Assembly: GCF_019396345.1 (NCBI RefSeq)
Contig: NZ_JAHKRM010000034.1
Coordinates: forward strand, 1 to 64,000
Length of the DNA: 64,000 bases
Source: Nonomuraea guangzhouensis
GTDB taxonomy: Bacteria > Actinomycetota > Actinomycetes > Streptosporangiales > Streptosporangiaceae
Direction: 5' to 3'
The notes beneath the pieces were generated by a model that saw only the letters and a list, made by a program, of their open reading frames with translations, was not told the DNA's origin and made no database searches. The position numbers and the translations under genes were made by a program. This document shows positions 49,921 through 60,814 of this stretch, one piece after another; position 1 is the stretch's first letter; each line of letters begins with the position of its first letter.

Positions 49921-50457
49921 GTGGCCGAGAAACTGATCGCAAACCTGCAGACAAATCGCGGAAATATCAAGATAGAACTCTTCCCGAACCAGGCTCCCAA
50001 GACGGTCCGCAACTTCGTCGAGCTCGCCGAAGGCGGCCGTGAGTGGACCCACCCGGGCACCGGCGAGAGGAGCACCGGCCGTTACTACGACGGCACGATC
50101 TTCCACCGGGTGATCCCCGGCTTCATGATCCAGGGCGGCGACCCGCTGGGTGAGGGCATCGGCGGCCCGGGCTACGACTTCGACGACGAGATCCACCCGG
50201 ATCTCTACTTCAACCGCCCTTACCTGCTGGCCATGGCCAATGCCGGCATCCGGTTCGGCAAGGGCACCAACGGTTCGCAGTTCTTCGTCACGGTGGTGCC
50301 CACGCCGCATCTCAACGGCAAGCACACCATCTTCGGCGAGGTGATCGAGGGCCAGGACATCGTCGACGCGATCGCCAAGACGCCGACCGGCCAGCGCGAC
50401 AAGCCGATCGACGAGGTGGTCCTGGAGTCGGTCACGATCGACCGCGTCCAGGGCTGA
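49921..50457 (+). CDS. Cyclophilin-type peptidyl-prolyl cis-trans isomerase
   Basis: The product is 178 residues from a GTG (VAEKLIANLQTNRGNIKIEL). The open frame extends upstream to 49825, but the cyclophilin fold begins here. The active-site region is FHRVIPGFMIQGGDPLGEG with the catalytic Arg, and GTNGSQFFVT and HTIFGEVIEG follow. There is no signal peptide, so it acts in the cytoplasm on protein folding. AGAGGGGGG is the nearest ribosome site. It is read toward the rhomboid gene. Confidence 0.93.
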   Translation: MAEKLIANLQTNRGNIKIELFPNQAPKTVRNFVELAEGGREWTHPGTGERSTGRYYDGTIFHRVIPGFMIQGGDPLGEGIGGPGYDFDDEIHPDLYFNRPYLLAMANAGIRFGKGTNGSQFFVTVVPTPHLNGKHTIFGEVIEGQDIVDAIAKTPTGQRDKPIDEVVLESVTIDRVQG

Positions 50458-50523
50458 CCAGAGCGCACGGGGCGGGCTGCACGGGCTAGCGCGGCAGTGT
50501 CGCGCAGGCCGTAGGCTGCGGTC

Positions 50524-51396
50524 ATGACCAGCCAGCCGCCCAGCCCGCCCCCGCAGCCCGAGCAGCCCGCGGAGGCCGTGCCGACGTGCTACCGGCATCC
50601 GGGGAAAGAGACCTGGGTCCGTTGCCAGCGCTGTGAGCGCCCCATCTGCCCCGACTGCATGCGCGACGCCGCCGTGGGCTTCCAGTGCCCCGAGTGCGTG
50701 GCCGAGGGCAATCGAGGGCTACGGCAGGCGCGGTCGGCCTTCGGCGGCAGCGTGGTCGACACCCCATACGTGACGTGGGCGCTGCTGGCCCTCAACGTGC
50801 TCGTCTTCGGCGCCCAATACCTGACGGGCGAGACGGTCACCAGCGCGCTGGCCATGCGGCCGTACGAGGTCGTCGCGCAGGAGGAGTATTACCGGCTGAT
50901 CACCTCGGCGTTCGTGCACGGCGGGGTGTTCCACATCCTGTTCAACTGCTGGGCGCTCTACGTCGTCGGCCCCTATCTGGAGCGGGCCTTCGGGCACACC
51001 CGCTACCTGGGCATCTACCTGATCAGCGCGCTGGGCGGCTCGGTGCTCGGCTACTGGCTGGACCCGCTCAACCACTTCACGGTGGGCGCGTCAGGGGCGA
51101 TCTTCGGCCTGTTCGGCGCCGTGTTCGTCCTGGGGCGCAGGCTGAACATGGACGTACGCGGCATCGCCGTGCTGATCGTGATCAACCTAGTGATCACTTT
51201 CGTGGTCCCAGGCATCAGCTGGACCGGCCACATCGGCGGACTCATCACCGGATCAGCCCTCGCCGGGGCCCTGGCCTACGCTCCCAAGAGCAACAGGACC
51301 CTCTGGCAGGTGCTGACGGTCGTGGGAGCGCTGGCCATCCTCGTCGTGCTCGTGGCCGTCAGATCCTCGGCCATCCTGAGCGGCGTCGCGGGCTGA
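50524..51396 (+). CDS. Rhomboid-family intramembrane serine protease
   Basis: The product is 290 residues. A Cys-rich B-box-like zinc finger (CYRHPGKETWVRCQRCERPI, CPDCMRDA) opens it. The rhomboid domain has six membrane segments with FHILFNCWALYVVG, the catalytic Ser in VGASGAIFGLFGA and His in SWTGHIGGLITG. It cleaves membrane proteins inside the bilayer. Placement between cyclophilin and crgA is conserved in actinobacteria. The Cys finger may bind a substrate or metal. Confidence 0.93.
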   Translation: MTSQPPSPPPQPEQPAEAVPTCYRHPGKETWVRCQRCERPICPDCMRDAAVGFQCPECVAEGNRGLRQARSAFGGSVVDTPYVTWALLALNVLVFGAQYLTGETVTSALAMRPYEVVAQEEYYRLITSAFVHGGVFHILFNCWALYVVGPYLERAFGHTRYLGIYLISALGGSVLGYWLDPLNHFTVGASGAIFGLFGAVFVLGRRLNMDVRGIAVLIVINLVITFVVPGISWTGHIGGLITGSALAGALAYAPKSNRTLWQVLTVVGALAILVVLVAVRSSAILSGVAG

Positions 51397-51429
51397 CTTC
51401 CCCAGGGTGTGGAAAAACTGTGGAAAAAA

Positions 51430-51675
51430 CTAACGCCAGCGGGTGGAAAGCACCACCCCGAAGATGATGAAAACAAACCCGATCAGCAGATTCCAGTTGT
51501 GGAGATCGCCGATGAAGGGCGCCCCGGGAGCCACGTAGTAGACGGCTATCCACAGGATGCCGATGATCCACGACACCACCATGGTGGGCGCCAGCCAGCG
51601 GGGGCTGACCGTGACCTGCTGGGACTTCTGCGGCGGCGTGTAAACCGCCTTCTTGCGAGCCTTGGACTTGGGCAC
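51430..51675 (-). CDS. crgA: Cell division protein CrgA
   Basis: The product is 81 residues, with a basic N-terminus (PKSKARKKAVYTPPQKS) and two membrane segments (WLAPTMVVSWIIGILWIAVYY and LLIGFVFIIFGVVL). Size, layout and the SPRWLAP motif fit CrgA, which helps FtsZ-ring function and septum assembly in actinobacteria. It is monocistronic and convergent with the rhomboid gene. Confidence 0.92.
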   Translation of the reverse strand: MPKSKARKKAVYTPPQKSQQVTVSPRWLAPTMVVSWIIGILWIAVYYVAPGAPFIGDLHNWNLLIGFVFIIFGVVLSTRWR

Positions 51676-51818
51676 TGGAAACTCCTGCTGGGCGCCTGGG
51701 CATCCGGATTGTCCGCAGGCTATTCGTTGAGCGTAGTTGAAGCGTGCCCAGGATAGTCGCCACGCGCACGAGATGGCGATCCCCGGGCATCGGGTTGGGG
51801 CGCGCTTACGCTGAGTGA

Positions 51819-52424
51819 GTGAGGGCCGTGCTGCGGGCCGCGGGGGAGCTGACCATCACCGCGGGCCTGATCCTGTTGCTGTTCTGCGCCTACCTGCTCT
51901 GGGGGACGGGCGTCTACACCCAGCGCATGCAAGTGCAGTTGCAGCAGGAGCTGGGCGAGAGACATGTGCTCCCGAAGATCGAGTTGGGCCAAGCCGTGGC
52001 CATGCTGCGCATCCCGAGGTTCGGGCGCGACTACCACTACGCCGTGGTGGAGGGCGTGGACACCGAGCATCTGAAGAAGGGCCCGGGCCACTACCCCGGC
52101 ACCGCCCTCCCCGGACAGATCGGAAATTTCGTCGTATCTGGGCATCGGACCACGTATCTGGCGCCGTTCAACCGGATCGACCAGCTCAAACGCGACGACG
52201 AGATCATCATCGACACCGCTGAGGCCCGCTACACCTACCGGGTGACCGCGCAGCACATCGTGGAACCCGACGAGGTCGACGTGCTCAGCCCGGTGCCCGG
52301 CAAGCCCGATGCCAGGCCCACCAGAGCCTTCATCACACTGTCGACCTGCCACCCCGAATACTCCGCCGCCCAGCGGCTCATCGTGTCCGGCGTGCTGAAG
52401 AACACCGAACTCAGGAAGGAATGA
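51819..52424 (+). CDS. Class E sortase
   Basis: The product is 201 residues from a GTG. One membrane anchor (LTITAGLILLLFCAYLLWG) precedes the sortase domain. The His is in NFVVSGHRTTY, the Cys in FITLSTCHPEYSAAQ and the Arg in AAQRLIVSG, making the full Cys-His-Arg set. Class E enzymes attach proteins with LAXTG-type signals to the wall. No obvious substrate gene lies here. A tiny membrane protein gene follows one base later. Confidence 0.9.
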   Translation: MRAVLRAAGELTITAGLILLLFCAYLLWGTGVYTQRMQVQLQQELGERHVLPKIELGQAVAMLRIPRFGRDYHYAVVEGVDTEHLKKGPGHYPGTALPGQIGNFVVSGHRTTYLAPFNRIDQLKRDDEIIIDTAEARYTYRVTAQHIVEPDEVDVLSPVPGKPDARPTRAFITLSTCHPEYSAAQRLIVSGVLKNTELRKE

Positions 52425-52425
52425 C

Positions 52426-52584
52426 ATGTACGGATGGCTCTGGCGCGGCCTGCCGGGCGGCACGGGTGCCAAGCTGCTGGCGGCCGCCCTGCTGGTCGCC
52501 GCGGCGGTGGCCGTACTCTGGTATGCCGTGTTCCCGCTTCTCGAACCCGTGGTGACGCTCGACGAGGTGACCGTTCGGAAATGA
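52426..52584 (+). CDS. Small conserved membrane protein between sortase and pabA
   Basis: The product is 52 residues, starting MYGWLWRGLPGG, with one membrane segment (LLAAALLVAAAVAVLWYAVF) and a short outer tail (EPVVTLDEVTVRK). The ATG follows the sortase stop by one base, and the next gene's ATG overlaps its end (ATGA). The same small protein occupies this place in related genomes as far as I know. Its role is unknown. Confidence 0.7.
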   Translation: MYGWLWRGLPGGTGAKLLAAALLVAAAVAVLWYAVFPLLEPVVTLDEVTVRK

Positions 52585-53153
52585 CCCGTGTGCTGGTCGT
52601 GGACAACCATGACAGTTTCGTCCACACCATCGTCCAATACCTGCGCGAGCTGGGCGCCACGTGCGAGGTGCGCCCGCGCGACGACGTCCGCGTGGGCGAC
52701 GCCGACGGCTTCGACGGCGTCCTGGTGAGCCCGGGCCCCGGCACGCCTGAGGCGGCGGGCGTGAGCGTCCCCCTGGTGCGTCACGCGGCCCTGCGTGGCC
52801 TGCCGCTGCTCGGGGTCTGCCTCGGGCACCAGGCGATCGGCCTGGCCTACGGTGCCACCGTGTCGCGGGCGCCGGAGCTCGTCCACGGCCGGACCAGCGC
52901 GGTGTCGCACGACGGGCTCGGGGTGTTCGCCGGGCTCCCCTCGCCGGTGCGGATGACCCGCTACCACTCGCTGGCCGTACGGCCCGACACGGTGCCCGCC
53001 GAGCTCGACGTGACCGCGCACACCGCCGACGGCGTCATCATGGGCCTGAGGCACCGTACGGCGCCCATCGAGGGTGTGCAGTTCCATCCCGAGTCGGTGC
53101 TGTCGGAGCATGGCCACCAACTGCTCGGCAACTGGCTGCGCGGGATCGTGTAA
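52581..53153 (+). CDS. pabA: Glutamine amidotransferase, anthranilate/aminodeoxychorismate synthase component II
   Basis: The product is 190 residues from MTRVLVVDNHDSFVHTI. The class I triad is in LLGVCLGHQAIG (Cys), and GVQFHPESVLSEHG (His and Glu). VSPGPGTPE is the oxyanion loop. It supplies ammonia for folate or tryptophan synthesis with a chorismate-binding partner not in the window. The pabA or trpG naming is undecided; the place next to pknB is the usual pabA-like position. Confidence 0.88.
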   Translation: MTRVLVVDNHDSFVHTIVQYLRELGATCEVRPRDDVRVGDADGFDGVLVSPGPGTPEAAGVSVPLVRHAALRGLPLLGVCLGHQAIGLAYGATVSRAPELVHGRTSAVSHDGLGVFAGLPSPVRMTRYHSLAVRPDTVPAELDVTAHTADGVIMGLRHRTAPIEGVQFHPESVLSEHGHQLLGNWLRGIV

Positions 53154-53205
53154 CACTCGCCCGCCGCCGTACGACAGACAGATGAGCGTCCCCGCCGTTG
53201 CCCCC

Positions 53206-53286
53206 GAGCGGCGGGGGCGCTCTTTGACGTTCCCACCCCTGACAAACGCCAGGGCCGCCCTCCCGGTGCGGGAGGGCGGCCCTGGC
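53206..53286. terminator. Bidirectional terminators between pabA and pknB
   Basis: A 17-bp perfect stem (GCCAGGGCCGCCCTCCC at 53248-53264 with its complement at 53270-53286) surrounds a 5-base loop. Upstream, GAGCG (53206-53210) and CGCTC (53218-53222) form a small hairpin ending in TTT for the plus strand. They separate convergent genes. Confidence 0.85.
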
Positions 53287-53300
53287 GGGCGGCTAGGGGG

Positions 53301-55154
<1,854 letters not shown>

Positions 55155-55238
55155 TTCCTGCACTGTCCCTTACCGTTCATCTTGGGTACCGGCCTGCTCG
55201 GGGGGGACGCCGGTGTCCATCATCGACCCCGTGGCCCA

Positions 55239-56648
55239 TCACGTCTTCTCCTTCGGCGGGTTTGTTACCCCGGGGTCAGGCGAAGTGCTTGGTGTCGGAC
55301 TTTTCGGTGTCGTGGTGGGCGTTGGGGTTGGTGTGGGAGTCGGTGTCCGGGTGGTCGGCGTCGGCTTGGGGGTTGGCTTCTTCGTTGGACTTGCCGACAC
55401 GCTTACCGTAGCCGACCGTGAGGGTACCGGCCTCTTCGACTTCACCGTAATCACCGGCGGTCGTCGAGTATGAGGTCTGGCCCGCGGAGACTTCGAGGTC
55501 GGAGCCTGGCTCGCCGACTCCGACGGGTCGGCCACGCTGGGCGGGGCGGGCACCGCGTCGCGGTCCATGAACGTCAAGGCGCCGAGCCCGACGGCGGCGG
55601 CGCATCCCGCGCTGGCGACCAGCGCCATCGTCAGCCTGCCCCTGCGACGGCGCGGTCGGGTGATCGAGCCGGGGGGCGGCGCGTGCATCGTCGCCGCGTG
55701 GTCGGCGGGCAGCGCGGACGCCGTGCCGTAAGGCTCGCCCGCCGAGCCGCCGAAGTTGTCGGTGGTGTGTTCGGTCTGCGGCTGCCGCACCCGGAAGCCC
55801 GCCGGGTCGGTGAGCATGCTGAGCTCGGTGGCCGATCTGTGGCCGGCCAGCGACTGGCGCAGCATGTGGGCGCGGTCGGCGACGTCCATCGCCGAGGCCG
55901 GCCGGTGCCGCGGGTCCTTGATCAGCAGCGTCATGACCAGCTCGCGCACCGCCGTGGGCACGTCGGCGCCGAGCGGTGGCGGCGGCTCGTTGAGGTGCAT
56001 GAGCGCGATCGCCACCTGGCCCTCGGCCTGGAACGGCGTACGCCCCGACAGGCACTCGTAGGCCACCACGCCCAGCGAGTAGAGGTCGGTCGAGGGGGTG
56101 AGCGGCAGACCCTGCGCCTGCTCCGGGCTGACGTATTGGGCGGTGCCGAGCACGGTGCCCGTCAGCGTCACCGGAGCCGCCTCCACGGCGCGGGCGATGC
56201 CGAAGTCGGTCACCTTGATGGTGCCCTCGGAGGTGACGAGCAGGTTGCCCGGCTTGATGTCGCGGTGGATGACCCCCGCCGAGTGGGCGGCGTGCAGCGC
56301 CTTGGCCGTCTGGTGCACCACGTCGAGCGCCACTTCGGGGCCGAGCGCGCCGTTGCGGGCCAGGATGGCGGACAGCGGCTCGCCGTGCACCAGCTCCATC
56401 ACCAGGTAGGCCAGGTCGCTCTGCTCGCCGTAGTCGAAGATCTGCGCGATGCCGGAGTCGCCCAGGGCGGCCGTGATCCTGGCCTCGTTGCGGAAGCGGC
56501 TGCGGAAGGTGGGGTCGGCCTGGATGTGGCTGCGCAGCACCTTGACGGCGACCTCGCGGCCGAGCAGCTCGTCCCGGGCACGCCAGACGTCCCCCATACC
56601 GCCCGAGGCGATGCGGGAGAGCAGAAGGTAGCGGTTACCGAGCCGCAT
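55239..56648 (-). CDS. pknA: Ser/Thr protein kinase PknA
   Basis: The product is 469 residues. Kinase motifs are ASGGMGDVWRA, VAVKVLRSH, HRDIKPGNLL, TDFGIA and SPEQAQGLP. A membrane span (LTMALVASAGCAAAVGLGAL) precedes a long outer tail of Pro/Thr/Lys repeats (PTPKPTPTTRTPTPTP). This tail would thread the wall. It works with PknB on division and growth targets and lies between pbpA and pknB as in other actinobacteria. Confidence 0.95.
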   Translation of the reverse strand: MRLGNRYLLLSRIASGGMGDVWRARDELLGREVAVKVLRSHIQADPTFRSRFRNEARITAALGDSGIAQIFDYGEQSDLAYLVMELVHGEPLSAILARNGALGPEVALDVVHQTAKALHAAHSAGVIHRDIKPGNLLVTSEGTIKVTDFGIARAVEAAPVTLTGTVLGTAQYVSPEQAQGLPLTPSTDLYSLGVVAYECLSGRTPFQAEGQVAIALMHLNEPPPPLGADVPTAVRELVMTLLIKDPRHRPASAMDVADRAHMLRQSLAGHRSATELSMLTDPAGFRVRQPQTEHTTDNFGGSAGEPYGTASALPADHAATMHAPPPGSITRPRRRRGRLTMALVASAGCAAAVGLGALTFMDRDAVPAPPSVADPSESASQAPTSKSPRARPHTRRPPVITVKSKRPVPSRSATVSVSASPTKKPTPKPTPTTRTPTPTPTPTPTTTPKSPTPSTSPDPGVTNPPKEKT

Positions 56649-56669
56649 GATCCAGCAGCGTAGCGGTCA

Positions 56670-58133
56670 TCACTTGTTCAGCACCGCCTCCATGATGGCT
56701 TTGCCGATCGGCGCGGCGGTGTGGCCGCCCGTCGCCTCGGCGCCGACGTTGGCGGCACCGGACTCGACGATGATCGCGACCGCGACCTTCGGGTCATTGG
56801 CCGGCGCGAAGCTGATGAACCAGGCGTGCGGCGGCTGCTTGTCGGCCGTCTCCGCGGTGCCGGTCTTGCCCGCCACCTCGACGCCGGGGATCTGCGCCAG
56901 GTTGGCGGTGCCGTTGTTGACGACGCTGACCATCATCTCGCGCAGCTTGCCCGCCGTCTCGGAGCTGACCGCCTCCGACAACTCCTCCGGCTTGGCGTCC
57001 TCGACCGAGTCGCCCTTGGAGTCAGTGATCTTGTTGACCAGGTACGGCTTCATGACCTTGCCGTCGTTGGCGATGCCCGCGGCGATCATGGCCATCTGCA
57101 GCGGCGTCATCTGGTTGCTGCGCTGGCCGATGGAGGCCATGGCGAGGGCCGCCTTGTCCTCCTCCTTGCCGAAGGAGCTCTGCGCCACCGACATGGGGAT
57201 GCCGATCTGCGTCCCCATGCCGAACTTCTCCGCCTGCTCCTTCATCTTGTCGTAGCCGAGCTCCATGGCGATCTTGGCGAACGGCGTGTTGCAGGACTTC
57301 TCCAGCGCGTAGACCAGCGGGACCTGCCCGGCGCCGCAGGCCGCGCCGCCGTAGTTGGGCAGGCTGATGTTGGTGCCGGGCAGCGGAAGGCGCTGCGGGG
57401 CGTCCACGACCGTCTGTCCGCCGCGGCTGGAGTCGTCCTCCAGGTACGCCGCCGCGGTCACTACTTTGAAGGTGGAGCCGGGCGGGTAGGTGCGGTCGAT
57501 GTTGCGGTTGAGCAGCGGCTGATTCTTGTCCTTGGCCAGCTCGTCATAGCGGGGGAACACCTTGCCCTTGTCGGTGCTCGACAGCTCGGCCGGGTCGTAG
57601 GTGGGCAGCGACACCATTGCCAGGATCGCCCCGGTCTTCGGGTCGAGCGCGACGGCCGCGCCGCGCTTGCCGCTCTCGCGCAGCGCGTCGTAGGCCGCCT
57701 TCTGGGCTTTGGGGTTGATCGTCACGTCGACGTTGGCGCCCCTGGTGGGATCACCGGTGAACAGGTCGATGCTCCGGCGCAGCAGCAGGTCGGAGCTGGA
57801 GCCGTCGAGCAGTTTGTTCTCGTACCGCTCGATGTTGGACTCGCTCTCCGGCGAGAAGAAGCCGGTGACGTGCGCGTAGAGCTTGCCGTCGGGATATTCC
57901 CTGAGGAAGCGGAAGTCGCCTTCCTTCTTCTCCACCGACTGCGCCAGGATCACCTTGCCGCCGGCGGTGATGCGACCGCGCTCCACGGCGTAGCGCGCGT
58001 AGTAGTTGCGCTGGTTGCGGGAGTCTCCGCTGTATTGCTCCGCTTTTACGGCCTGCACGTAGTTCACGTTGATCATCAGAAGCGCGAACATGGCCAGGCA
58101 GGCCACGGCCGCACGCTTCAGAGTGCCGTTCAT
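56670..58133 (-). CDS. pbpA: Penicillin-binding protein 2 (PbpA), transpeptidase
   Basis: The product is 487 residues. A short cytoplasmic start and a membrane anchor (AAVACLAMFALLMINVNYV) precede a dimerisation part and the transpeptidase domain. Motifs are PGSTFKVVTAA (SxxK), EKSCNTPF (SxN) and VAGKTGTAET (KTG). It makes peptidoglycan cross-links with the RodA polymerase encoded just upstream, with which it overlaps by ATGA. It is a target of PknA/B control. Confidence 0.95.
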   Translation of the reverse strand: MNGTLKRAAVACLAMFALLMINVNYVQAVKAEQYSGDSRNQRNYYARYAVERGRITAGGKVILAQSVEKKEGDFRFLREYPDGKLYAHVTGFFSPESESNIERYENKLLDGSSSDLLLRRSIDLFTGDPTRGANVDVTINPKAQKAAYDALRESGKRGAAVALDPKTGAILAMVSLPTYDPAELSSTDKGKVFPRYDELAKDKNQPLLNRNIDRTYPPGSTFKVVTAAAYLEDDSSRGGQTVVDAPQRLPLPGTNISLPNYGGAACGAGQVPLVYALEKSCNTPFAKIAMELGYDKMKEQAEKFGMGTQIGIPMSVAQSSFGKEEDKAALAMASIGQRSNQMTPLQMAMIAAGIANDGKVMKPYLVNKITDSKGDSVEDAKPEELSEAVSSETAGKLREMMVSVVNNGTANLAQIPGVEVAGKTGTAETADKQPPHAWFISFAPANDPKVAVAIIVESGAANVGAEATGGHTAAPIGKAIMEAVLNK

Positions 58134-59518
58134 CGCTGGAACACCTGCGTCATTCCCTCGTTCTGGATCGCCTGGGGCGGAGGTCGCCGTGCCGAGTCTG
58201 ACATGCGTACCAATAGTGCGATAAGGATCCAGTTAGCGAGCAATGCCGAGCCACCCTGGGACATGAACGGGGTGACCAGGCCGGTCAGGGGAATGAGGTT
58301 CGTCACGCCGCCGACGATGATGAACACCTGCCAGGCCAGGATGAACGACAGGCCGCCCGCCAGCAGCTTGGAGAAGGGGTCGCGGGCCGCGAGCGCGGTG
58401 CGCAGCCCCCGCTGCACGATCAGCGCGTAGACCATGAGCAGCGCCATCAGGCCGGTCAGACCGAGTTCCTCGCCGGTCGCGGTGAAGATGAAGTCGGAGA
58501 ACGACAGCGGGATGAGGTAAGGGTGGCCCTGGCCGAGGCCGGTGCCGAGGATGCCGCCCGCGCCCATTGCGAACAGGCCCTGCATGAGCTGCGCGCTGCC
58601 GCCGAGCTCGCGGTTGAAGAACTCGGCGTTTCCGGGGTCGAGCCAGACCTCGATGCGGGCGTGCACGTGGTCGAAGACCTGGCTGGCCAGGAACGCGCCG
58701 CCGACGAACAGCAGGATGCCGATCAGCACCCAGGAGGTGCGCTGGGTGGCGATGTACAGCATCACGATGAACGTGCCGAACAGCAGCAGGGAGGAGCCCA
58801 GGTCCTTCTGCAGCACGAGCACGCCCAGGCTGACCGCCCAGGTGATGAGCACCGGTCCGAGGTCGCGGGCGCGCGGCAGGTCGATGAAGAGCAGCCGGCG
58901 GCCGGCCAGGGCCAGCACGTCGCGCTTGGCCACGAGGTAGCCGGCGAAGAAGACGACCAGAGCGATCTTGGCCAGCTCCGCGGGCTGGATGATGGCGGGG
59001 CCGAAGCCGATCCAGATGGTGGCGCCGTTGACGCTCTTGCCCAGCCCGGGAATCAGCGGGGAGATCAGCAGGAACAGCCCGGCGAAGCCCGCGGTATAGG
59101 TCAGGCGCTGCAGCGTACGGTGGTCGCGGAGCACGACCAGCGTGATGGCGAACAGGACCACTCCCGCGCCGGTCATGATCAGCTGGTTGGTGGCGGACGC
59201 GCCGCCGGTGCCTCTCGCGCCAGAAGCCTCGATCCGGTAGATCATCACCAGGCCGATGCCGTTGACCACCGTGACCAGCGGGAGGATCAAGGGGTCGGCC
59301 CACGGCGCGAACTTGGTGAGCACCAGATAGGCGGCCAGCATGAACCCGCCCAGCCCCAGGCCGTACGTCAGCATGCCCGAGGGGATCGCGCCGTCGAGAG
59401 CCAGCCCGACGTTGGCATAGGCGCCCATGACGATCACGACCGCGAACGCCAGCATCGCCAGCTGGGCGCCCCGCCGCTTGGCCGGCATCAGGACAGGTGC
59501 TTCCGCCACTTCACTCAT
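58130..59518 (-). CDS. rodA: RodA-type peptidoglycan polymerase (SEDS family)
   Basis: The product is 462 residues with about ten membrane segments. SEDS marks include PAELAKIALVVFFAGYL, WVLIGILLFVGGAF and the QGHPYLIPLSFSDFIFTATGEELG loop with its conserved Asp and Glu. The pairing with pbpA points to RodA and not FtsW. It polymerises lipid II for side-wall growth. It starts immediately after the pstP stop (TAG then ATG). Confidence 0.94.
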   Translation of the reverse strand: MSEVAEAPVLMPAKRRGAQLAMLAFAVVIVMGAYANVGLALDGAIPSGMLTYGLGLGGFMLAAYLVLTKFAPWADPLILPLVTVVNGIGLVMIYRIEASGARGTGGASATNQLIMTGAGVVLFAITLVVLRDHRTLQRLTYTAGFAGLFLLISPLIPGLGKSVNGATIWIGFGPAIIQPAELAKIALVVFFAGYLVAKRDVLALAGRRLLFIDLPRARDLGPVLITWAVSLGVLVLQKDLGSSLLLFGTFIVMLYIATQRTSWVLIGILLFVGGAFLASQVFDHVHARIEVWLDPGNAEFFNRELGGSAQLMQGLFAMGAGGILGTGLGQGHPYLIPLSFSDFIFTATGEELGLTGLMALLMVYALIVQRGLRTALAARDPFSKLLAGGLSFILAWQVFIIVGGVTNLIPLTGLVTPFMSQGGSALLANWILIALLVRMSDSARRPPPQAIQNEGMTQVFQR

Positions 59519-60814
59519 CTACTGCGGCTTCGCCTTCGTCTTCGTCGTGCTCGGGGTGGCTGAGGCGCTCGCGCTCGGGGTGGCCTTCTGCTCCGTCGGC
59601 TCGGCCGTGGCCTTGAAACCGTTGATGCGGGTCACGCCCTCCGCCACGGTCTTGACGTCGATGCCGCCCTTGACCAGCGCCTGGTCGGGGTCGGAGAGCT
59701 GGGAGAGCGGCTTGCCGGTGTGCTGCGCGACCGAGAAGAACTGGAACGGCCCCACCTCCTGGCGGATGCCCCGGAACACGACCACCTCGTCGCCCTTGGC
59801 GCCGACGAAGAACTGGTCCTGAGTCCACTGCCAGCCGAAATAGCCGCCGACGCCGATGGCGACGACGGCCACACCCAGCACCGAGACCAGCAGGGGCCAC
59901 ACCCGGCGTCGTTTGACCGGCCGCCGGGCCGACTGTGGGCCCGAATCCTCGAAGTCGTCGTCGGTCAGCACCGGCTGGGGCGCGGTCACCGCACCGGCCC
60001 GTCCCGGCGAGGTGTCGGGAGCGTCGTGCCGCAGGCGGTTCATGCCCGCCGCCCCGACGATCGCCACCTCGGCGGGCACCTGCTGCCCGTCGGTGAGCTC
60101 CACCACGTCTGCCAGCACGCAGGTGATGTTGTCGGGCCCGCCGCCTCTGTTGGCCAGGTCGATGAGCTGGCGCACGACCTCTTCCGGGTCGTCGATGTTC
60201 GTCAGAGTGGCGTGCAGTGTCTCCGCGCTCACCACTCCGGACAGCCCGTCGGAGCAGAGGAGATAGCGGTCGCCCACCTGCGCTTCGCGCAACGTGAGAT
60301 CGGGATCGACCTCGCCGCTCCCGTCGAGCGCCCGCAGCAGGATCGAGCGCTGCGGGTGCGTCGCCGCCTCCTCCGGTGTGATGCGCCCGTCGTCGACCAG
60401 CTGCTGCACCAGTGTGTGATCGTGGGTGATCTGGTAGAGCTCCCCGCGTCTGAGCAGGTAGGCGCGCGAGTCGCCGACATGCACCAGGGCCACCGAGGTG
60501 CCGTGCCAGAACATGGCGGTCAGCGTGGTGCCCATGCCCTTGAGGCTGGGATCCCGCCCCACCATCTCGTGCAGCTTGCGGTTGGCGTCGCGTACCGCTG
60601 CCTCGATGGCGTTGAGCAGGTCACCACCCTGTTGAGCCTCTTCGAGAGAGGCCATTGCGGCGATGGCGACAGAACTCGCCACCTCACCGTGTGCGTGTCC
60701 GCCCATACCGTCGGCGACGGCTAGCAGGCGGCCGCTTGCGTACGCCGAGTCCTCGTTCCCTTCGCGGAGGAGGCCGACGTCCGAGCGGGCGGCGTAGCGG
60801 AGTGCGATGGTCAT
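59519..60814 (-). CDS. pstP: PP2C-type Ser/Thr phosphatase PstP
   Basis: The product is 431 residues. Metal-binding motifs are REGNEDSAY, VADGMGGHAHGEVAS, VGDSRAYLLR, LLCSDGLSG and GPDNITCVL. A linker, one membrane segment (LLVSVLGVAVVAIGVGGYFG) and an extracellular tail follow. It reverses phosphorylation by PknA and PknB. It overlaps fhaB by ATGA, so it is co-translated with it. Confidence 0.95.
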   Translation of the reverse strand: MTIALRYAARSDVGLLREGNEDSAYASGRLLAVADGMGGHAHGEVASSVAIAAMASLEEAQQGGDLLNAIEAAVRDANRKLHEMVGRDPSLKGMGTTLTAMFWHGTSVALVHVGDSRAYLLRRGELYQITHDHTLVQQLVDDGRITPEEAATHPQRSILLRALDGSGEVDPDLTLREAQVGDRYLLCSDGLSGVVSAETLHATLTNIDDPEEVVRQLIDLANRGGGPDNITCVLADVVELTDGQQVPAEVAIVGAAGMNRLRHDAPDTSPGRAGAVTAPQPVLTDDDFEDSGPQSARRPVKRRRVWPLLVSVLGVAVVAIGVGGYFGWQWTQDQFFVGAKGDEVVVFRGIRQEVGPFQFFSVAQHTGKPLSQLSDPDQALVKGGIDVKTVAEGVTRINGFKATAEPTEQKATPSASASATPSTTKTKAKPQ

